From Xanthobacteraceae bacterium (GTDB lineage: Bacteria > Pseudomonadota > Alphaproteobacteria > Rhizobiales > Xanthobacteraceae), in the NCBI GenBank assembly GCA_019635635.1, contig JAHBZB010000001.1:682001-746000 (forward strand): a stretch of DNA of 64,000 nt, read 5' to 3'. Position numbers and translations under genes: made by a program. Of this stretch, positions 18,362 to 26,528 are shown in pieces. Each line of letters opens with the position of its first letter. The stretch's first letter is position 1. The notes below the pieces were generated by a model. That model was given only the letters and a program-made list of their open reading frames with translations. It was not told the origin of the DNA and searched no databases.

Positions 18362-19314
18362 GATTTCCTCGCCGCGATGAAGTCGGCGCAGGCGCGAAGC
18401 CATTCCGCGCGTTCGCCGAACGGGTAAAGCGCGCGCTTGGCCTCGTCGACGAGGTCGCCAAGCCTGCGCCTGGCGGCGATCGGGCCGAGCGCGGAAACGA
18501 GTGTCGCCTTGTTCTTCGCGGCGTCCTTGCCAACCGCCTTGCCGACTTCCGCGGCGTCGCCTTCGGCGTCAAGCAGATCGTCGGCAAGCTGGAAAGCAAA
18601 GCCGAGGGCGCGGCCGTAGCGCGCGATGGCGCCGGCTTCCAGTTCGCGCGCGCGGCCGAGAATCGCGCCGGCCTGGCAACAGGCACCAAGCAGCGCGCCG
18701 GTTTTCATGCGTTGCAGCTTTTCCACGTCTGCGAGCATGAGCCCCGGCGGGCGCTTGTCTTCGGTGTAGCGGCCCTCGGCTTCCAGATCGAGCATCTGGC
18801 CGCCGGCCATGCCGCCGATGCCGCTCGCTCGCGCGAGGCATTGTACGAGCGAAGCACGAACCAGCGGATCGCGGTCGGTCGCCTCACGCGCAAGTATTTC
18901 ATATGCGAGCGTCTGCAACGCATCGCCCGCGAGGATCGCGGTGGCTTCGTCGAAGGCGTTATGCACGGTCGGCTTGCCGCGGCGGGTGTCGTCGTTGTCC
19001 ATCGCCGGCAGATCGTCGTGCACCAGCGAGTAACAGTGCAGCAGTTCGAAGGCGACGCCCGCGTGCATCGCATGCGGTTCGCTGATGCCGAAAAGTGCCG
19101 CGGTCTCGACGACCAGCATGGGCCGGATCCGCTTGCCGCCGTCGAGCACGGCATGACGCATCGCCTCGATCAGCCGCGCAGGCCGTGCGATCTCGCCTGC
19201 CTGCGGTTCCCGGCCCAGCACGATGTCGAGCGTATGCTCGGCGGCACTCGCGACTTGCGCGAGGCGCTGCTCGAACTGGCTCGGAATAGTTGCCCTGCCT
19301 GCTTTTATGTTCAT
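18358..19314 (-). CDS. ispA: Polyprenyl (farnesyl/geranylgeranyl) diphosphate synthase
   Basis: Condenses isopentenyl diphosphate with allylic diphosphates. The protein has the first aspartate motif DDLPAMDNDDTRRGKPT (FARM) and the second DDLLD, plus GGKRIRPMLV near the start and the GxxFQLADDLL segment. From ATG 19314 it has 318 residues, close to bacterial farnesyl synthases; starts at 19323 and 19356 would add 3 to 14 residues and none has a clear Shine-Dalgarno sequence. It is divergent from mtgA and its stop overlaps the DUF1345 gene. The chain length of the product is not readable with certainty. Confidence 0.92.
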   Translation of the reverse strand: MNIKAGRATIPSQFEQRLAQVASAAEHTLDIVLGREPQAGEIARPARLIEAMRHAVLDGGKRIRPMLVVETAALFGISEPHAMHAGVAFELLHCYSLVHDDLPAMDNDDTRRGKPTVHNAFDEATAILAGDALQTLAYEILAREATDRDPLVRASLVQCLARASGIGGMAGGQMLDLEAEGRYTEDKRPPGLMLADVEKLQRMKTGALLGACCQAGAILGRARELEAGAIARYGRALGFAFQLADDLLDAEGDAAEVGKAVGKDAAKNKATLVSALGPIAARRRLGDLVDEAKRALYPFGERAEWLRACADFIAARKS

Positions 19315-19396
19315 CCCGCGCATTTGGTGCCGCAGCGCCGCGCCGCCGTCAAACATTGCTTGCCGCGCCTTCGCGCGCCCGGTCTAATGTCCGCGC

Positions 19397-20179
19397 ATGG
19401 ATCAGGAGCGCCAGCAGGAAACGGTATCGAGGCAAGCGTCGTTTCCGTTTCCCGTGACTTATGAATACACGGCCCGGCGCGGCCAGCCGGCTCCGCGGCG
19501 TGCTTCATTTCTTACCTATGCGCTGCGGGTGGTGCTGGCGCTGGTGCTTATTCCGGTGATCCTGGTGCCGCTCTATGCGCTGGTGCCGCCGGTTTCGACG
19601 CTGATGCTGTGGCGCTATCTCACGTTCCAGCGGGTCGAACGGGTCTGGACGCCGATCGAGGAGATTTCGCCGCGGCTGATTCAGACGGTGGTCGCGAGCG
19701 AAGACGGCCGCTATTGCTCGCATTGGGGCGTGGACTGGTACGCGGTGCAGTCGGTGCTCGACGACTATGAGGATTTCGGCGATGCGCGCGGCGCCTCCAC
19801 GATCCCGATGCAGACCGCGAAAAATCTGTTTCTCTGGCCGGGACGCCAGTACATCCGCAAGGCGCTCGAGGTGCCGCTCGCCTATTATATGAGCGCGGTT
19901 TGGTCGAAGCGGCGGATGATGGAGGTCTATCTCAACATCGCCGAATGGGGGCCGGACGGCGAGTTCGGCGTCGAGGCGGCCGCACAGCGGGCCTTCGAGA
20001 AAAGCGCGCGCGATCTTTCGTCCGGGCAGGCAGCACTCCTTGCCGGGGCCTTGCCCAATCCGCTGATCCGCGATCCCCGGCGGCCGGGGCCGGTGCTGAC
20101 GCGGGCCGCCCAGCAGCGCCAGCGGCTCGCCGGAAAAGCCGGCATGGCCGCCATATCCTGCGTGATTCCAAGGCCCTAG
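19397..20179 (+). CDS. mtgA: Monofunctional biosynthetic peptidoglycan transglycosylase
   Basis: Glycosyltransferase family 51 enzyme that polymerises lipid II into glycan strands. The 260 residues contain one N-terminal membrane anchor (residues about 38-66) and the family motifs VVASEDGRYCSHWGVDW with the catalytic glutamate, GASTIPMQTAKNLFLW, RKALEVPLAYYMS and the second glutamate in VYLNIAEWGP. Length is slightly longer than the Escherichia coli protein because of a 30-residue charged cytoplasmic lead. Confidence 0.95.
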   Translation: MDQERQQETVSRQASFPFPVTYEYTARRGQPAPRRASFLTYALRVVLALVLIPVILVPLYALVPPVSTLMLWRYLTFQRVERVWTPIEEISPRLIQTVVASEDGRYCSHWGVDWYAVQSVLDDYEDFGDARGASTIPMQTAKNLFLWPGRQYIRKALEVPLAYYMSAVWSKRRMMEVYLNIAEWGPDGEFGVEAAAQRAFEKSARDLSSGQAALLAGALPNPLIRDPRRPGPVLTRAAQQRQRLAGKAGMAAISCVIPRP

Positions 20180-20282
20180 AACCGTCTAGCCGGGACGGAA
20201 TCAATCCTCTATAAGCCCGGGCTTCCAGACCGATTTCCGGCCCCGTCTCCGCGACCGCGGGCCGCTTTTTCCGGAGACGAAA

Positions 20283-20468
20283 ATGGCCGTTCCCAAGCGA
20301 AAAACCTCGCCCTCACGCCGCGGCATGCGCCGTTCGGCCGACGCGCTGAAAGCCCCGACCTATGTCGAAGACAAGGACTCGGGCGAACTGCGCCGCCCGC
20401 ACCATCTCGACCTGAAGACCGGCATGTATAAGGGCCGGCGGGTGCTGAAGGCGAAGAGCGACAACTAA
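20283..20468 (+). CDS. rpmF: 50S ribosomal protein L32
   Basis: Large-subunit protein. The 61 residues match alphaproteobacterial L32, which lacks the zinc-binding cysteines: [20 protein letters not shown], then a short acidic segment ([20 protein letters not shown]) and KGRRVLK. The gene lies behind mtgA, an arrangement common in Hyphomicrobiales. Confidence 0.98.
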   Translation: MAVPKRKTSPSRRGMRRSADALKAPTYVEDKDSGELRRPHHLDLKTGMYKGRRVLKAKSDN

Positions 20469-20500
20469 GGCTTTCTCGGCAAGCGGAGAACAGACGCGCC

Positions 20501-20902
20501 ATGGTCGCTTTTCCGCTGCTGCTGATTTCCTTCGCGATCTACAACATGATCGCGTTTCTCTGGGCGGGCAGTTCCTGGACCGCGACGGTGTTCTCGGTCC
20601 GGATGCCGTCGGGTGCCGAATGGGCGATCTCGACCGGCGATATCCTGATCGCCTTCACGCTGTTTCTTCTGTTTTTCGAAGTGCTGAAAGCCGCGCGCAA
20701 CACCGCGCGGTCGATCTTCGATCACGTGCTCTCGACGCTGATCTTCATCGGCGCGCTGGTGGAATTCCTGCTGGTGAAGGAAGCGAGCACTTCCACCTTT
20801 GCGATCATGCTGATCATCGCGCTGGTCGACGTGCTCGGCGGCTGGTCGGTCGCGGTGCGGACCGCGCGGCGCGACTTCTCGATCGATTCTCAGGCACAGT
20901 AA
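20501..20902 (+). CDS. Small integral membrane protein of unknown function
   Basis: A 133-residue hydrophobic protein with four predicted membrane helices: VAFPLLLISFAIYNMIAFLW, ILIAFTLFLLFFEVLKA, VLSTLIFIGALVEFLLV and FAIMLIIALVDVLGGWSVAV. AGCGGAGAA lies upstream of ATG 20501. It follows rpmF by 32 bases in the same direction. Its last bases overlap the end of the opposite gene by 13. No function is recognised. Confidence 0.75.
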   Translation: MVAFPLLLISFAIYNMIAFLWAGSSWTATVFSVRMPSGAEWAISTGDILIAFTLFLLFFEVLKAARNTARSIFDHVLSTLIFIGALVEFLLVKEASTSTFAIMLIIALVDVLGGWSVAVRTARRDFSIDSQAQ

Positions 20903-21159
20903 TTCAATTTCGTCCCGGAAGGACGGTGCGCGAGCGCGTTTGCGACCGTGCTGCGGTAGCGTTCCGCGCCGATCTCGGGCTGTTCGCGGCGCTTGGCGCG
21001 ATACTGCGAGAAGCCGCCTTTGTTCGCGGCGAGCTGGGTCAGGAAGGCCGCGTCGGCAAGCGAATAGCCATGGCAGCGCGCATCCGCCGTCAGGGTTAAC
21101 GGCACGAGGGCGCGGCATTCGCCGGCTTCTTCGTTTGTGAACTGCGGTTCGAAATTCAT
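20890..21159 (-). CDS. Small hypothetical protein (89 residues)
   Basis: Starts MNFEPQFTNEEAGECRALVP and continues with a basic segment (GGFSQYRAKRREQPEIGAER) and a C-terminal SGTKLNYCA. It has three cysteines and no membrane segment or signal peptide. Small proteins of this form are frequent in Hyphomicrobiales but no domain is known. The chosen start 21159 is preferred over 21186 because the extra residues read as non-coding; support is moderate, and the tail-to-tail overlap with the membrane protein gene fits a real convergent pair. Confidence 0.6.
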   Translation of the reverse strand: MNFEPQFTNEEAGECRALVPLTLTADARCHGYSLADAAFLTQLAANKGGFSQYRAKRREQPEIGAERYRSTVANALAHRPSGTKLNYCA

Positions 21160-21332
21160 GTTTCGTCTCGGAACGGGACAACGCATTTCGTTGCGCTTTG
21201 TTCAGTGCAAGCGCCGCACCAGCGGTAACGTCCCGTTAAGGATCGCATCCGAAGCGGGAACTTCTGGTGACGGCGCATTAAGCGCCCGCGCGTTATCGGC
21301 TTTCCTCAAGAAGAAGACGGGGAAGCGAAGAA

Positions 21333-22349
21333 GTGAGTATGCCGCCGCGTGCAACGCGTCTGATGCCGATTCACGGCGAAGATAAACCCATTACCGCGCC
21401 GATGCTTTCGCCCGAACGGATCGCCTCCGTTTTGTTTGCGAGCGGCGAGGCGGCGTACTCGTGGAATTGCGCGAGCGACGTGCTGGAATGGAGCGGCAAT
21501 GCGCCGGCCGTGCTGAACGTCGTTTCGACCGAACAGATTTCTTCGGGCCGCGCCTTCGCAGCACTCTTATCTCCCGAAAGCACACAGAACCGTCATGACG
21601 CGATTTTTGGGGACCAGCGCCGCGATCCGGGCGTCGGCGTCGCTTACGAAGTCCGCTATGCGCTGAAGCAGAGCGCGCCCGGCCAGGTAGTCTGGATCGA
21701 GGATGCGGGCCGCTGGTTCGCGGGCGCGGACGGCAAGCCTGCGCGCGCCGACGGCATCGTGCGCAACGTCACCGAGCGCCATCGCCGCGAGCAGGAATTG
21801 AAGGCGCTCTCGCAATCCGATCCGCTGACCGGCGGGCTGAACCGCGCGGTGCTGACCAAGGCCATCGCGGACGAATTCGAGAATGCGACGAAATTTAAGA
21901 CGAGCTTTGGCTTCATCGTGGCTGCGATCGACGATCTCGCGTACTGCAACCAGACTTACGGCTATGGCGTCGGCGACCAGATGATCGCGGCGATCGCGGA
22001 GCGGCTGCGCACCCACAAGCGCGGAAAGGACCTGATTGGGCGCTTTTCCGACAACAAGTTCGGCATCGTGCTGCACGAATGCTCGCTCGAAGACCTGTTC
22101 GTCGCGGGCAACCGTTTCGTGAGCGCAGTGCGAGAAGCGCCGTTCGAGACATCCGCCGGCCCGCTTTCGCTTTCAGTGACGGCAGGCGGCGTGGTTGCGC
22201 CTCGCTATGCGCGGGACGCCGGCGAAATTCTGGCGCACGCCAATATCGCGCTCGAGCAGGCGAAGGCCGCGGGCAAAGGCAGCTTCGCGGATTACCAGCC
22301 ACCGCGCGCGGTCGCTCCTCACGGTGAGGGCAACAAAAAAGCCGGCTGA
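21333..22349 (+). CDS. PAS-GGDEF protein with degenerate active site
   Basis: The 338-residue product has a PAS-like sensor region (residues about 26-150, ending in GIVRNVTERHRREQELKALS) and a GGDEF-type domain (about 160-325) with DPLTGGLNR and a retained metal-type aspartate in VAAIDDLAYCNQ. The signature that should read GG(D/E)EF is SDNKF at residues 239-243, so diguanylate cyclase activity is unlikely; it may bind GTP or c-di-GMP or act as a scaffold. No EAL domain follows, unlike many relatives. The start is GTG 21333, with ATG 21339 as an alternative. A terminator overlaps the stop. Confidence 0.82.
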   Translation: MSMPPRATRLMPIHGEDKPITAPMLSPERIASVLFASGEAAYSWNCASDVLEWSGNAPAVLNVVSTEQISSGRAFAALLSPESTQNRHDAIFGDQRRDPGVGVAYEVRYALKQSAPGQVVWIEDAGRWFAGADGKPARADGIVRNVTERHRREQELKALSQSDPLTGGLNRAVLTKAIADEFENATKFKTSFGFIVAAIDDLAYCNQTYGYGVGDQMIAAIAERLRTHKRGKDLIGRFSDNKFGIVLHECSLEDLFVAGNRFVSAVREAPFETSAGPLSLSVTAGGVVAPRYARDAGEILAHANIALEQAKAAGKGSFADYQPPRAVAPHGEGNKKAG

Positions 22350-22364
22350 AATAGCCGGCTTTTC
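22335..22364. terminator. Bidirectional terminator between the GGDEF gene and phaR
   Basis: A perfect 11-base stem (22337-22347 and 22353-22363) with a 5-base loop is flanked by an A-run on the left and a T-run on the right, so it can end transcription from both sides. It overlaps the stop codon of the GGDEF gene. Confidence 0.85.
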
Positions 22365-22383
22365 CTTATATCTTTCAGACCGC

Positions 22384-22941
22384 TTATTCGCCGATCTTGT
22401 CGAGCTTCTTCTGCATCTCGGAGACCTGACGCTTGAGCGCGTCGATGTCGTCGCCGGAGGCCTCCTGCGGTGGGTTCGCGACGTTGTCCTTCGCGGTCGG
22501 CAGGAACATCGTGAAGGCGCGCTGGAACATCTCCATGTTGCGCTTCACCTGTTCGTCGAAGGCGCCGAAGCCCGGGATGTTGAAGGTTTTGCCCATCTGC
22601 TCGCGAAACTTTTCCTGCTCCTGCGTGAAGTGCGAGAGCGAGGTTTCGAGATAGCGCGGGACAAGAAGCTGCATCGAGTCGCCATAGAAGCGGATGAGCT
22701 GGCGCAGGAAGTTGATCGGAAGCAGGTTCTGCCCGCTCTTGCCTTCCTGCTCGAAAATGATCTGGGTCAGGACCGAGCGGGTGATGTCCTCGCCGGTTTT
22801 TGCGTCATAGACCACGAAGTCTTCGCCGGACTTCACCATGACGGCGAGGTCTTCCAGCGTGACATAGGCGCTGGTTCCGGTGTTGTAGAGCCGCCGGTTG
22901 GCGTATTTTTTGATCGTTACGGGTTCTTGCGGCTTGGCCAT
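22384..22941 (-). CDS. phaR: Polyhydroxyalkanoate synthesis repressor
   Basis: DNA- and PHB-binding repressor of the PHA cycle. The 185 residues start with the PHB/PHA-accumulation regulator N-terminal domain (IKKYANRRLYNTGTSAYVTL near residue 10-29), then two PHB-binding segments (SVLTQIIFEQE; DSMQLLVPRYLETSLSHFTQ) and a C-terminal coiled coil (DDIDALKRQVSEMQKKLDKI). It is divergent from phaA across 224 bases, the usual place for autoregulation. Confidence 0.97.
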   Translation of the reverse strand: MAKPQEPVTIKKYANRRLYNTGTSAYVTLEDLAVMVKSGEDFVVYDAKTGEDITRSVLTQIIFEQEGKSGQNLLPINFLRQLIRFYGDSMQLLVPRYLETSLSHFTQEQEKFREQMGKTFNIPGFGAFDEQVKRNMEMFQRAFTMFLPTAKDNVANPPQEASGDDIDALKRQVSEMQKKLDKIGE

Positions 22942-23066
22942 TCGCTACTCCCTCACGCTACGCGAGCGTTTTCCCCCGCTCTATGTTCAAAAGCTTAGGG
23001 CCTTTTCCGCACTGCGGCTACCGCTTTGTGCAATGCCGGTAAACGAATGACGCACAGCAGCAATGG

Positions 23067-23078
23067 GCCTATATAGGC
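23067..23078. promoter_or_regulatory. Perfect 12-base palindrome between phaR and phaA
   Basis: GCCTATATAGGC reads the same on both strands and lies about 90 bases before phaA, inside the divergent promoter region. It could be an operator or an AT-rich promoter core. The CTGC-spacer-GCAG type of PhaR site known from other alphaproteobacteria was not seen here. Confidence 0.3.
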
Positions 23079-23165
23079 TATTGGCAAGAGGCCGGTGGCC
23101 GGGGTCCAATGCGGACCGGCCAGCGAAAAGTCAGCGAAAACAAGGCCAATTACGAGGAGCAGGAA

Positions 23166-24344
23166 ATGGCGGATGGAGTGGTCATTGTCGGTGCAGCACG
23201 TACCCCGGTCGGAGCCTTCAACGGCACGCTCGCAGGCACGCCGGCGCACGAACTGGGAAAAGTTGCGATCGAGGCGGCGCTCTCGCGCGCGGGCGTCGAG
23301 CCGAAGCAAATCTCGGAACTCATTTTCGGTCAGGTACTGACTGCGGCGCAGGGCATGAACCCCGCGCGTCAGGCGTCAAAAGCCGCGGGCCTGCCGAACG
23401 AAACGCCGGCCTGGCTCGTCAATCAGGTTTGTGGTTCGGGCCTGCGCTCGGTCGCGCTCGGCTATCAGTCGATCATGAACGGGGACAGCGACATCGTCGT
23501 CTCCGGCGGTCAGGAATCCATGTCGAACTCGGTGCACGCCGCACACCTGCGCGCAGGTCATCGCATGGGCGACGTGAAGTTCATCGATACCATGATCCGC
23601 GACGGCTTGTGGGATGTGTTCAACGGCTACCACATGGGCGGTACTGCCGAGAACGTCGCCAAGCAGTGGCAGATCACGCGCCAGCAGCAGGATGAATTCG
23701 CGGTCGCCTCGCAGAATAAGGCAGAAGCGGCGAAGAAGGCCGGCAAGTTCAAGGACGAAATCGTCCCGGTGACGATCAAGTCGAAGAAGGGCGATATCGT
23801 ATTCGATACCGACGAATATATTCGCGATGGCGCGACGTTAGACGCCATGGCTAAGCTGAAGCCCGCCTTCGACAAGGAAGGCACCGTTACGGCGGCGAAC
23901 GCCTCCGGCATCAATGACGGTGCCGCCGCGCTCGTGCTGATGCGCGAGAGCGAGGCGAAGAAGCAGAACAAGAAGATTCTGGCGCGCATCGCCTCTTGGG
24001 CGCAGGCGGGCGTAGATCCGGCGGTCATGGGCACGGGGCCGATCCCGGCTTCGCGCGCGGCTCTGAAGAAAGCCGGCTGGAGCGCGCAGGATCTCGATCT
24101 CGTGGAAGCCAATGAAGCCTTCGCCGCGCAGGCCTGCGCCGTGAACAAGGACATGGGCTGGGATACGGCCAAGGTGAACGTGAACGGCGGCGCGATCGCG
24201 ATCGGCCATCCGATCGGCGCTTCGGGTGCGCGCGTGCTTGTGACGCTGCTTTACGAAATGGAGCGCCGCGGCGCGAAAAAAGGCCTTTCCACGCTCTGCA
24301 TCGGCGGCGGCATGGGAATTGCCATGTGCGTGGAACGGCAGTGA
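23166..24344 (+). CDS. phaA: Acetyl-CoA C-acetyltransferase (beta-ketothiolase)
   Basis: Joins two acetyl-CoA to acetoacetyl-CoA, first step of PHB synthesis and entry to the ethylmalonyl-CoA pathway. The 392 residues carry the thiolase triad: the acylated cysteine in [11 protein letters not shown], the histidine in [12 protein letters not shown] and the C-terminal cysteine in [13 protein letters not shown] 23166 follows GAGGAGCAGGAA. It precedes phaB by 131 bases. Confidence 0.97.
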   Translation: MADGVVIVGAARTPVGAFNGTLAGTPAHELGKVAIEAALSRAGVEPKQISELIFGQVLTAAQGMNPARQASKAAGLPNETPAWLVNQVCGSGLRSVALGYQSIMNGDSDIVVSGGQESMSNSVHAAHLRAGHRMGDVKFIDTMIRDGLWDVFNGYHMGGTAENVAKQWQITRQQQDEFAVASQNKAEAAKKAGKFKDEIVPVTIKSKKGDIVFDTDEYIRDGATLDAMAKLKPAFDKEGTVTAANASGINDGAAALVLMRESEAKKQNKKILARIASWAQAGVDPAVMGTGPIPASRAALKKAGWSAQDLDLVEANEAFAAQACAVNKDMGWDTAKVNVNGGAIAIGHPIGASGARVLVTLLYEMERRGAKKGLSTLCIGGGMGIAMCVERQ

Positions 24345-24403
24345 CGCGCACCAAAAAAGAAAGCGTGGAACGCAGTTGAGGCGGAAGCAGCATTGACGAA
24401 AAC

Positions 24404-24432
24404 TCCCGGGCGCGCGGAAATCGCGTCCGGGA
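24404..24432. repeat. Inverted repeat in the phaA-phaB gap
   Basis: TCCCGGGCGCG (24404-24414) faces CGCGTCCGGGA (24422-24432), with one mismatched pair and a 7-base loop. No T-run follows, so it is more likely an mRNA stabilising or attenuating stem than a terminator. Confidence 0.4.
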
Positions 24433-24475
24433 CACAAGATCCGGCGGGAAGGCTGGACGAAAACAGGGGAAGGAA

Positions 24476-25201
24476 ATGGCACGCGTTGCGTTGGTTTCGG
24501 GCGGCACCCGCGGGATCGGGGCTGCCATTGCGAAAGCGTTGAAGGCGGCGGGCTACAAGGTCGCGGCGAACTACGCCGGTAACGACGAGGCGGCCGCGAA
24601 GTTCAAGAGCGAGACGGGCATTTCCGTTTTCAAGTGGGACGTCAGTTCGTTTGACGCCTGCTCCGAAGGCATCAAAAAAGTCGAAGCCGAACTCGGCCCG
24701 GTCGAAATTCTCGTCAACAACGCGGGCATCACGCGCGACGCCATGCTTCATCGCATGACCGCCGATCAGTGGAACGCGGTCATCACCACGAACCTCAACT
24801 CGCTGTTCAACATGTGCCGACCGGTGATCGAAGGCATGCGCGCGCGCAAGTTCGGCCGCATCATCAACATCTCGTCGATCAACGGCCAGAAGGGCCAGAT
24901 GGGCCAGACGAATTATTCCGCGGCGAAAGCGGGCGATATCGGCTTCACCAAGGCGCTGGCGCAGGAATCGGCGAAAGCCGGCATCACCGTGAACGCGATC
25001 TGCCCCGGCTACATCAATACCGAGATGGTGCAGGCCGTGCCGAAGGAAGTGCTCGAGAAAAGCATCCTGCCGACGATCCCGGTCGGGCGTCTCGGCGAGC
25101 CGGAAGAGATCGCGCGCTGTGTCGTGTTTCTCGCGGGCGACGACGCCGGCTTCATCACCGGCTCGACGATGACCGTGAACGGCGCGCAGTACATCACGTA
25201 A
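24476..25201 (+). CDS. phaB: Acetoacetyl-CoA reductase
   Basis: NADPH-dependent short-chain dehydrogenase that makes (R)-3-hydroxybutyryl-CoA. The 241 residues have the cofactor motif SGGTRGIGAAI at the start, NNAGIT, the catalytic serine in INISSING and the YSAAKAG tyrosine-lysine pair. The C-terminal GSTMTVNGAQYIT is typical of PhaB. GGAAGGAA lies just before ATG 24476. Confidence 0.97.
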   Translation: MARVALVSGGTRGIGAAIAKALKAAGYKVAANYAGNDEAAAKFKSETGISVFKWDVSSFDACSEGIKKVEAELGPVEILVNNAGITRDAMLHRMTADQWNAVITTNLNSLFNMCRPVIEGMRARKFGRIINISSINGQKGQMGQTNYSAAKAGDIGFTKALAQESAKAGITVNAICPGYINTEMVQAVPKEVLEKSILPTIPVGRLGEPEEIARCVVFLAGDDAGFITGSTMTVNGAQYIT

Positions 25202-25204
25202 GAA

Positions 25205-26116
25205 ATGAATTCATCTTCTTTGCAAACGGCGGCGACGCTTACCGGCCTCGCCGCCGTTTTCATGTGGTCGTTCCTGTCACTCCTGACAGTCGCGAGCGGG
25301 ACGATGCCGCCGTTTCAACTTGCCACGATCACCTTCGCGATCGGTGGACTGATAGGCGTGTTGAGCTGGACATGGCGGCCAAGTGCGGCGCGTTCGCTGA
25401 AGCAGCCGCTTCGCATGTGGCTGCTCGGCGCGGGCGGATTGTTCGGCTATCACGCACTCTACTTCGCAGCGCTCCGGCTCGCGCCGCCCGCGGAAGCGCA
25501 ACTCTTCAACTACCTCTGGCCGCTTTTGATCGTGCTGTTTTCGGCCTTCCTGCCGAATGAGAAGCTGAAATCCCATCACATCGCGGGCGTATTGCTTGGG
25601 CTTGCCGGGACGCTCGTCCTGATCGCGGGCATGCGCGGCGTCGAAATCAAGCGCGAATATATCGTCGGCTATTTCTGCGCGCTCGGCGCGGCGCTCGCCT
25701 GGTCGGGCTACTCGGTATTGTCGCGGCCCTTCAAAAACGTACCGAGTGATGCGGTGGCGGGCTTCTGTCTTGCGACCTCCGTGCTCTCGCTGCTTTGTCA
25801 TCTTCTGTTCGAGCAGACGGTCTGGCCCTCGACCGCAATGCAATGGCTTGCGATTCTCACGCTCGGAATTTTCCCGGTGGGTCTCGCGTTCTATGCGTGG
25901 GATCGCGGTGTGAAGTTCGGCGACATCCGCGCACTGGGTGCTGCGTCCTACGCCGCGCCGCTGTTGTCCACGATCTTTCTCGTCGCCGCGGGCTACGCCG
26001 AACCGCGCTGGACACTTGCGCTTGCGGCGATCCTGATTTCGCTCGGCGGCGTTGTCGCCGCCAAAGACCTGTTCGTGAAATCTAGGCCAGCGGGCCAGGA
26101 CTCCAATCTTTCTTAG
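25205..26116 (+). CDS. EamA/DMT family transporter
   Basis: Drug/metabolite-type membrane transporter; the substrate is unknown. The 303 residues contain ten predicted helices in two EamA repeats (first about 12-140, second about 155-285), with features such as ALYFAALRLAPPAEAQLFNY and LGIFPVGLAFYAWDRGVKFG. It starts 4 bases after the phaB stop, so it could be on the PHA transcript, though a direct link in function is not apparent. Its end overlaps the cupin gene on the other strand by 35 bases. Confidence 0.88.
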   Translation: MNSSSLQTAATLTGLAAVFMWSFLSLLTVASGTMPPFQLATITFAIGGLIGVLSWTWRPSAARSLKQPLRMWLLGAGGLFGYHALYFAALRLAPPAEAQLFNYLWPLLIVLFSAFLPNEKLKSHHIAGVLLGLAGTLVLIAGMRGVEIKREYIVGYFCALGAALAWSGYSVLSRPFKNVPSDAVAGFCLATSVLSLLCHLLFEQTVWPSTAMQWLAILTLGIFPVGLAFYAWDRGVKFGDIRALGAASYAAPLLSTIFLVAAGYAEPRWTLALAAILISLGGVVAAKDLFVKSRPAGQDSNLS

Positions 26117-26528
26117 CCAGTTCGAAGCCGGAGAACTCAAAACCCGGCGCGACCGTGCAGCCGACCAACGTCCATTCACCGAGCGTTTCCGCCGCCTGCC
26201 AGTTGCCCTGCGGGATCACGAATTGCGGCTGCTGGCCGTTCGCGATGTCGTTGCCGAGCATGATCGAGGCGGGCGGGGTGTGGTCGCTCGCCGCGTAATA
26301 AAGCGCGAGCGGGCTGCCGGCGTAGAAGTGCCAGACTTCGGCGGCATCGACGCGATGCCAGTGCGAGCGCTCGCCTTTCGCGAGCAGGAAATAGATCAGC
26401 GTTGAAGCGGCGCGGCCGTCGGTCTGACGGATGTCGCGGAAGGTTTCGCGAAAATGCCCACCTTCGGGATGCGGCTGCAAACCGAGACGCGCGATCACAT
26501 CCGCTGCCGTCTGTTGTTCGACACTCAT
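26082..26528 (-). CDS. DUF985 cupin-family protein
   Basis: A 148-residue beta-barrel cupin. It carries the DUF985 pattern: LGLQPHPEGGHFRETFRD at 15-32, STLIYFLLAKGERSHWHRVD with possible metal ligands, EVWHFYAGSPLAL, and a late VPQGNWQAAE-like segment (IPQGNWQAAETLGEWTLVGC). Function of this family is not established; some homologues are sugar- or metal-binding. Its ATG overlaps the gloB stop as ATGA, so the order on the minus strand is gloB upstream? No: this gene is transcribed first only if read from 26528, and gloB lies at higher coordinates, hence gloB is the upstream gene of the pair. Confidence 0.86.
   Translation of the reverse strand: MSVEQQTAADVIARLGLQPHPEGGHFRETFRDIRQTDGRAASTLIYFLLAKGERSHWHRVDAAEVWHFYAGSPLALYYAASDHTPPASIMLGNDIANGQQPQFVIPQGNWQAAETLGEWTLVGCTVAPGFEFSGFELAKKDWSPGPLA

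Noticed and set aside
19315-19356. A longer ispA start at 19356
   Set aside because: The extra 14 residues are not typical of the family and no convincing Shine-Dalgarno sequence supports them, although the shorter start also lacks one, so the choice remains open.
22942-23165. A PhaR site of the CTGC-spacer-GCAG type
   Set aside because: The region was read on both strands and no such pair with a suitable spacer was seen; only the 12-base palindrome stands out.
26082-26116. Possible fusion or frameshift where the transporter and cupin genes overlap
   Set aside because: The genes are on opposite strands and both are complete; a 35-base tail-to-tail overlap is normal here. In the minus-strand pair, gloB is upstream and the cupin gene is downstream.
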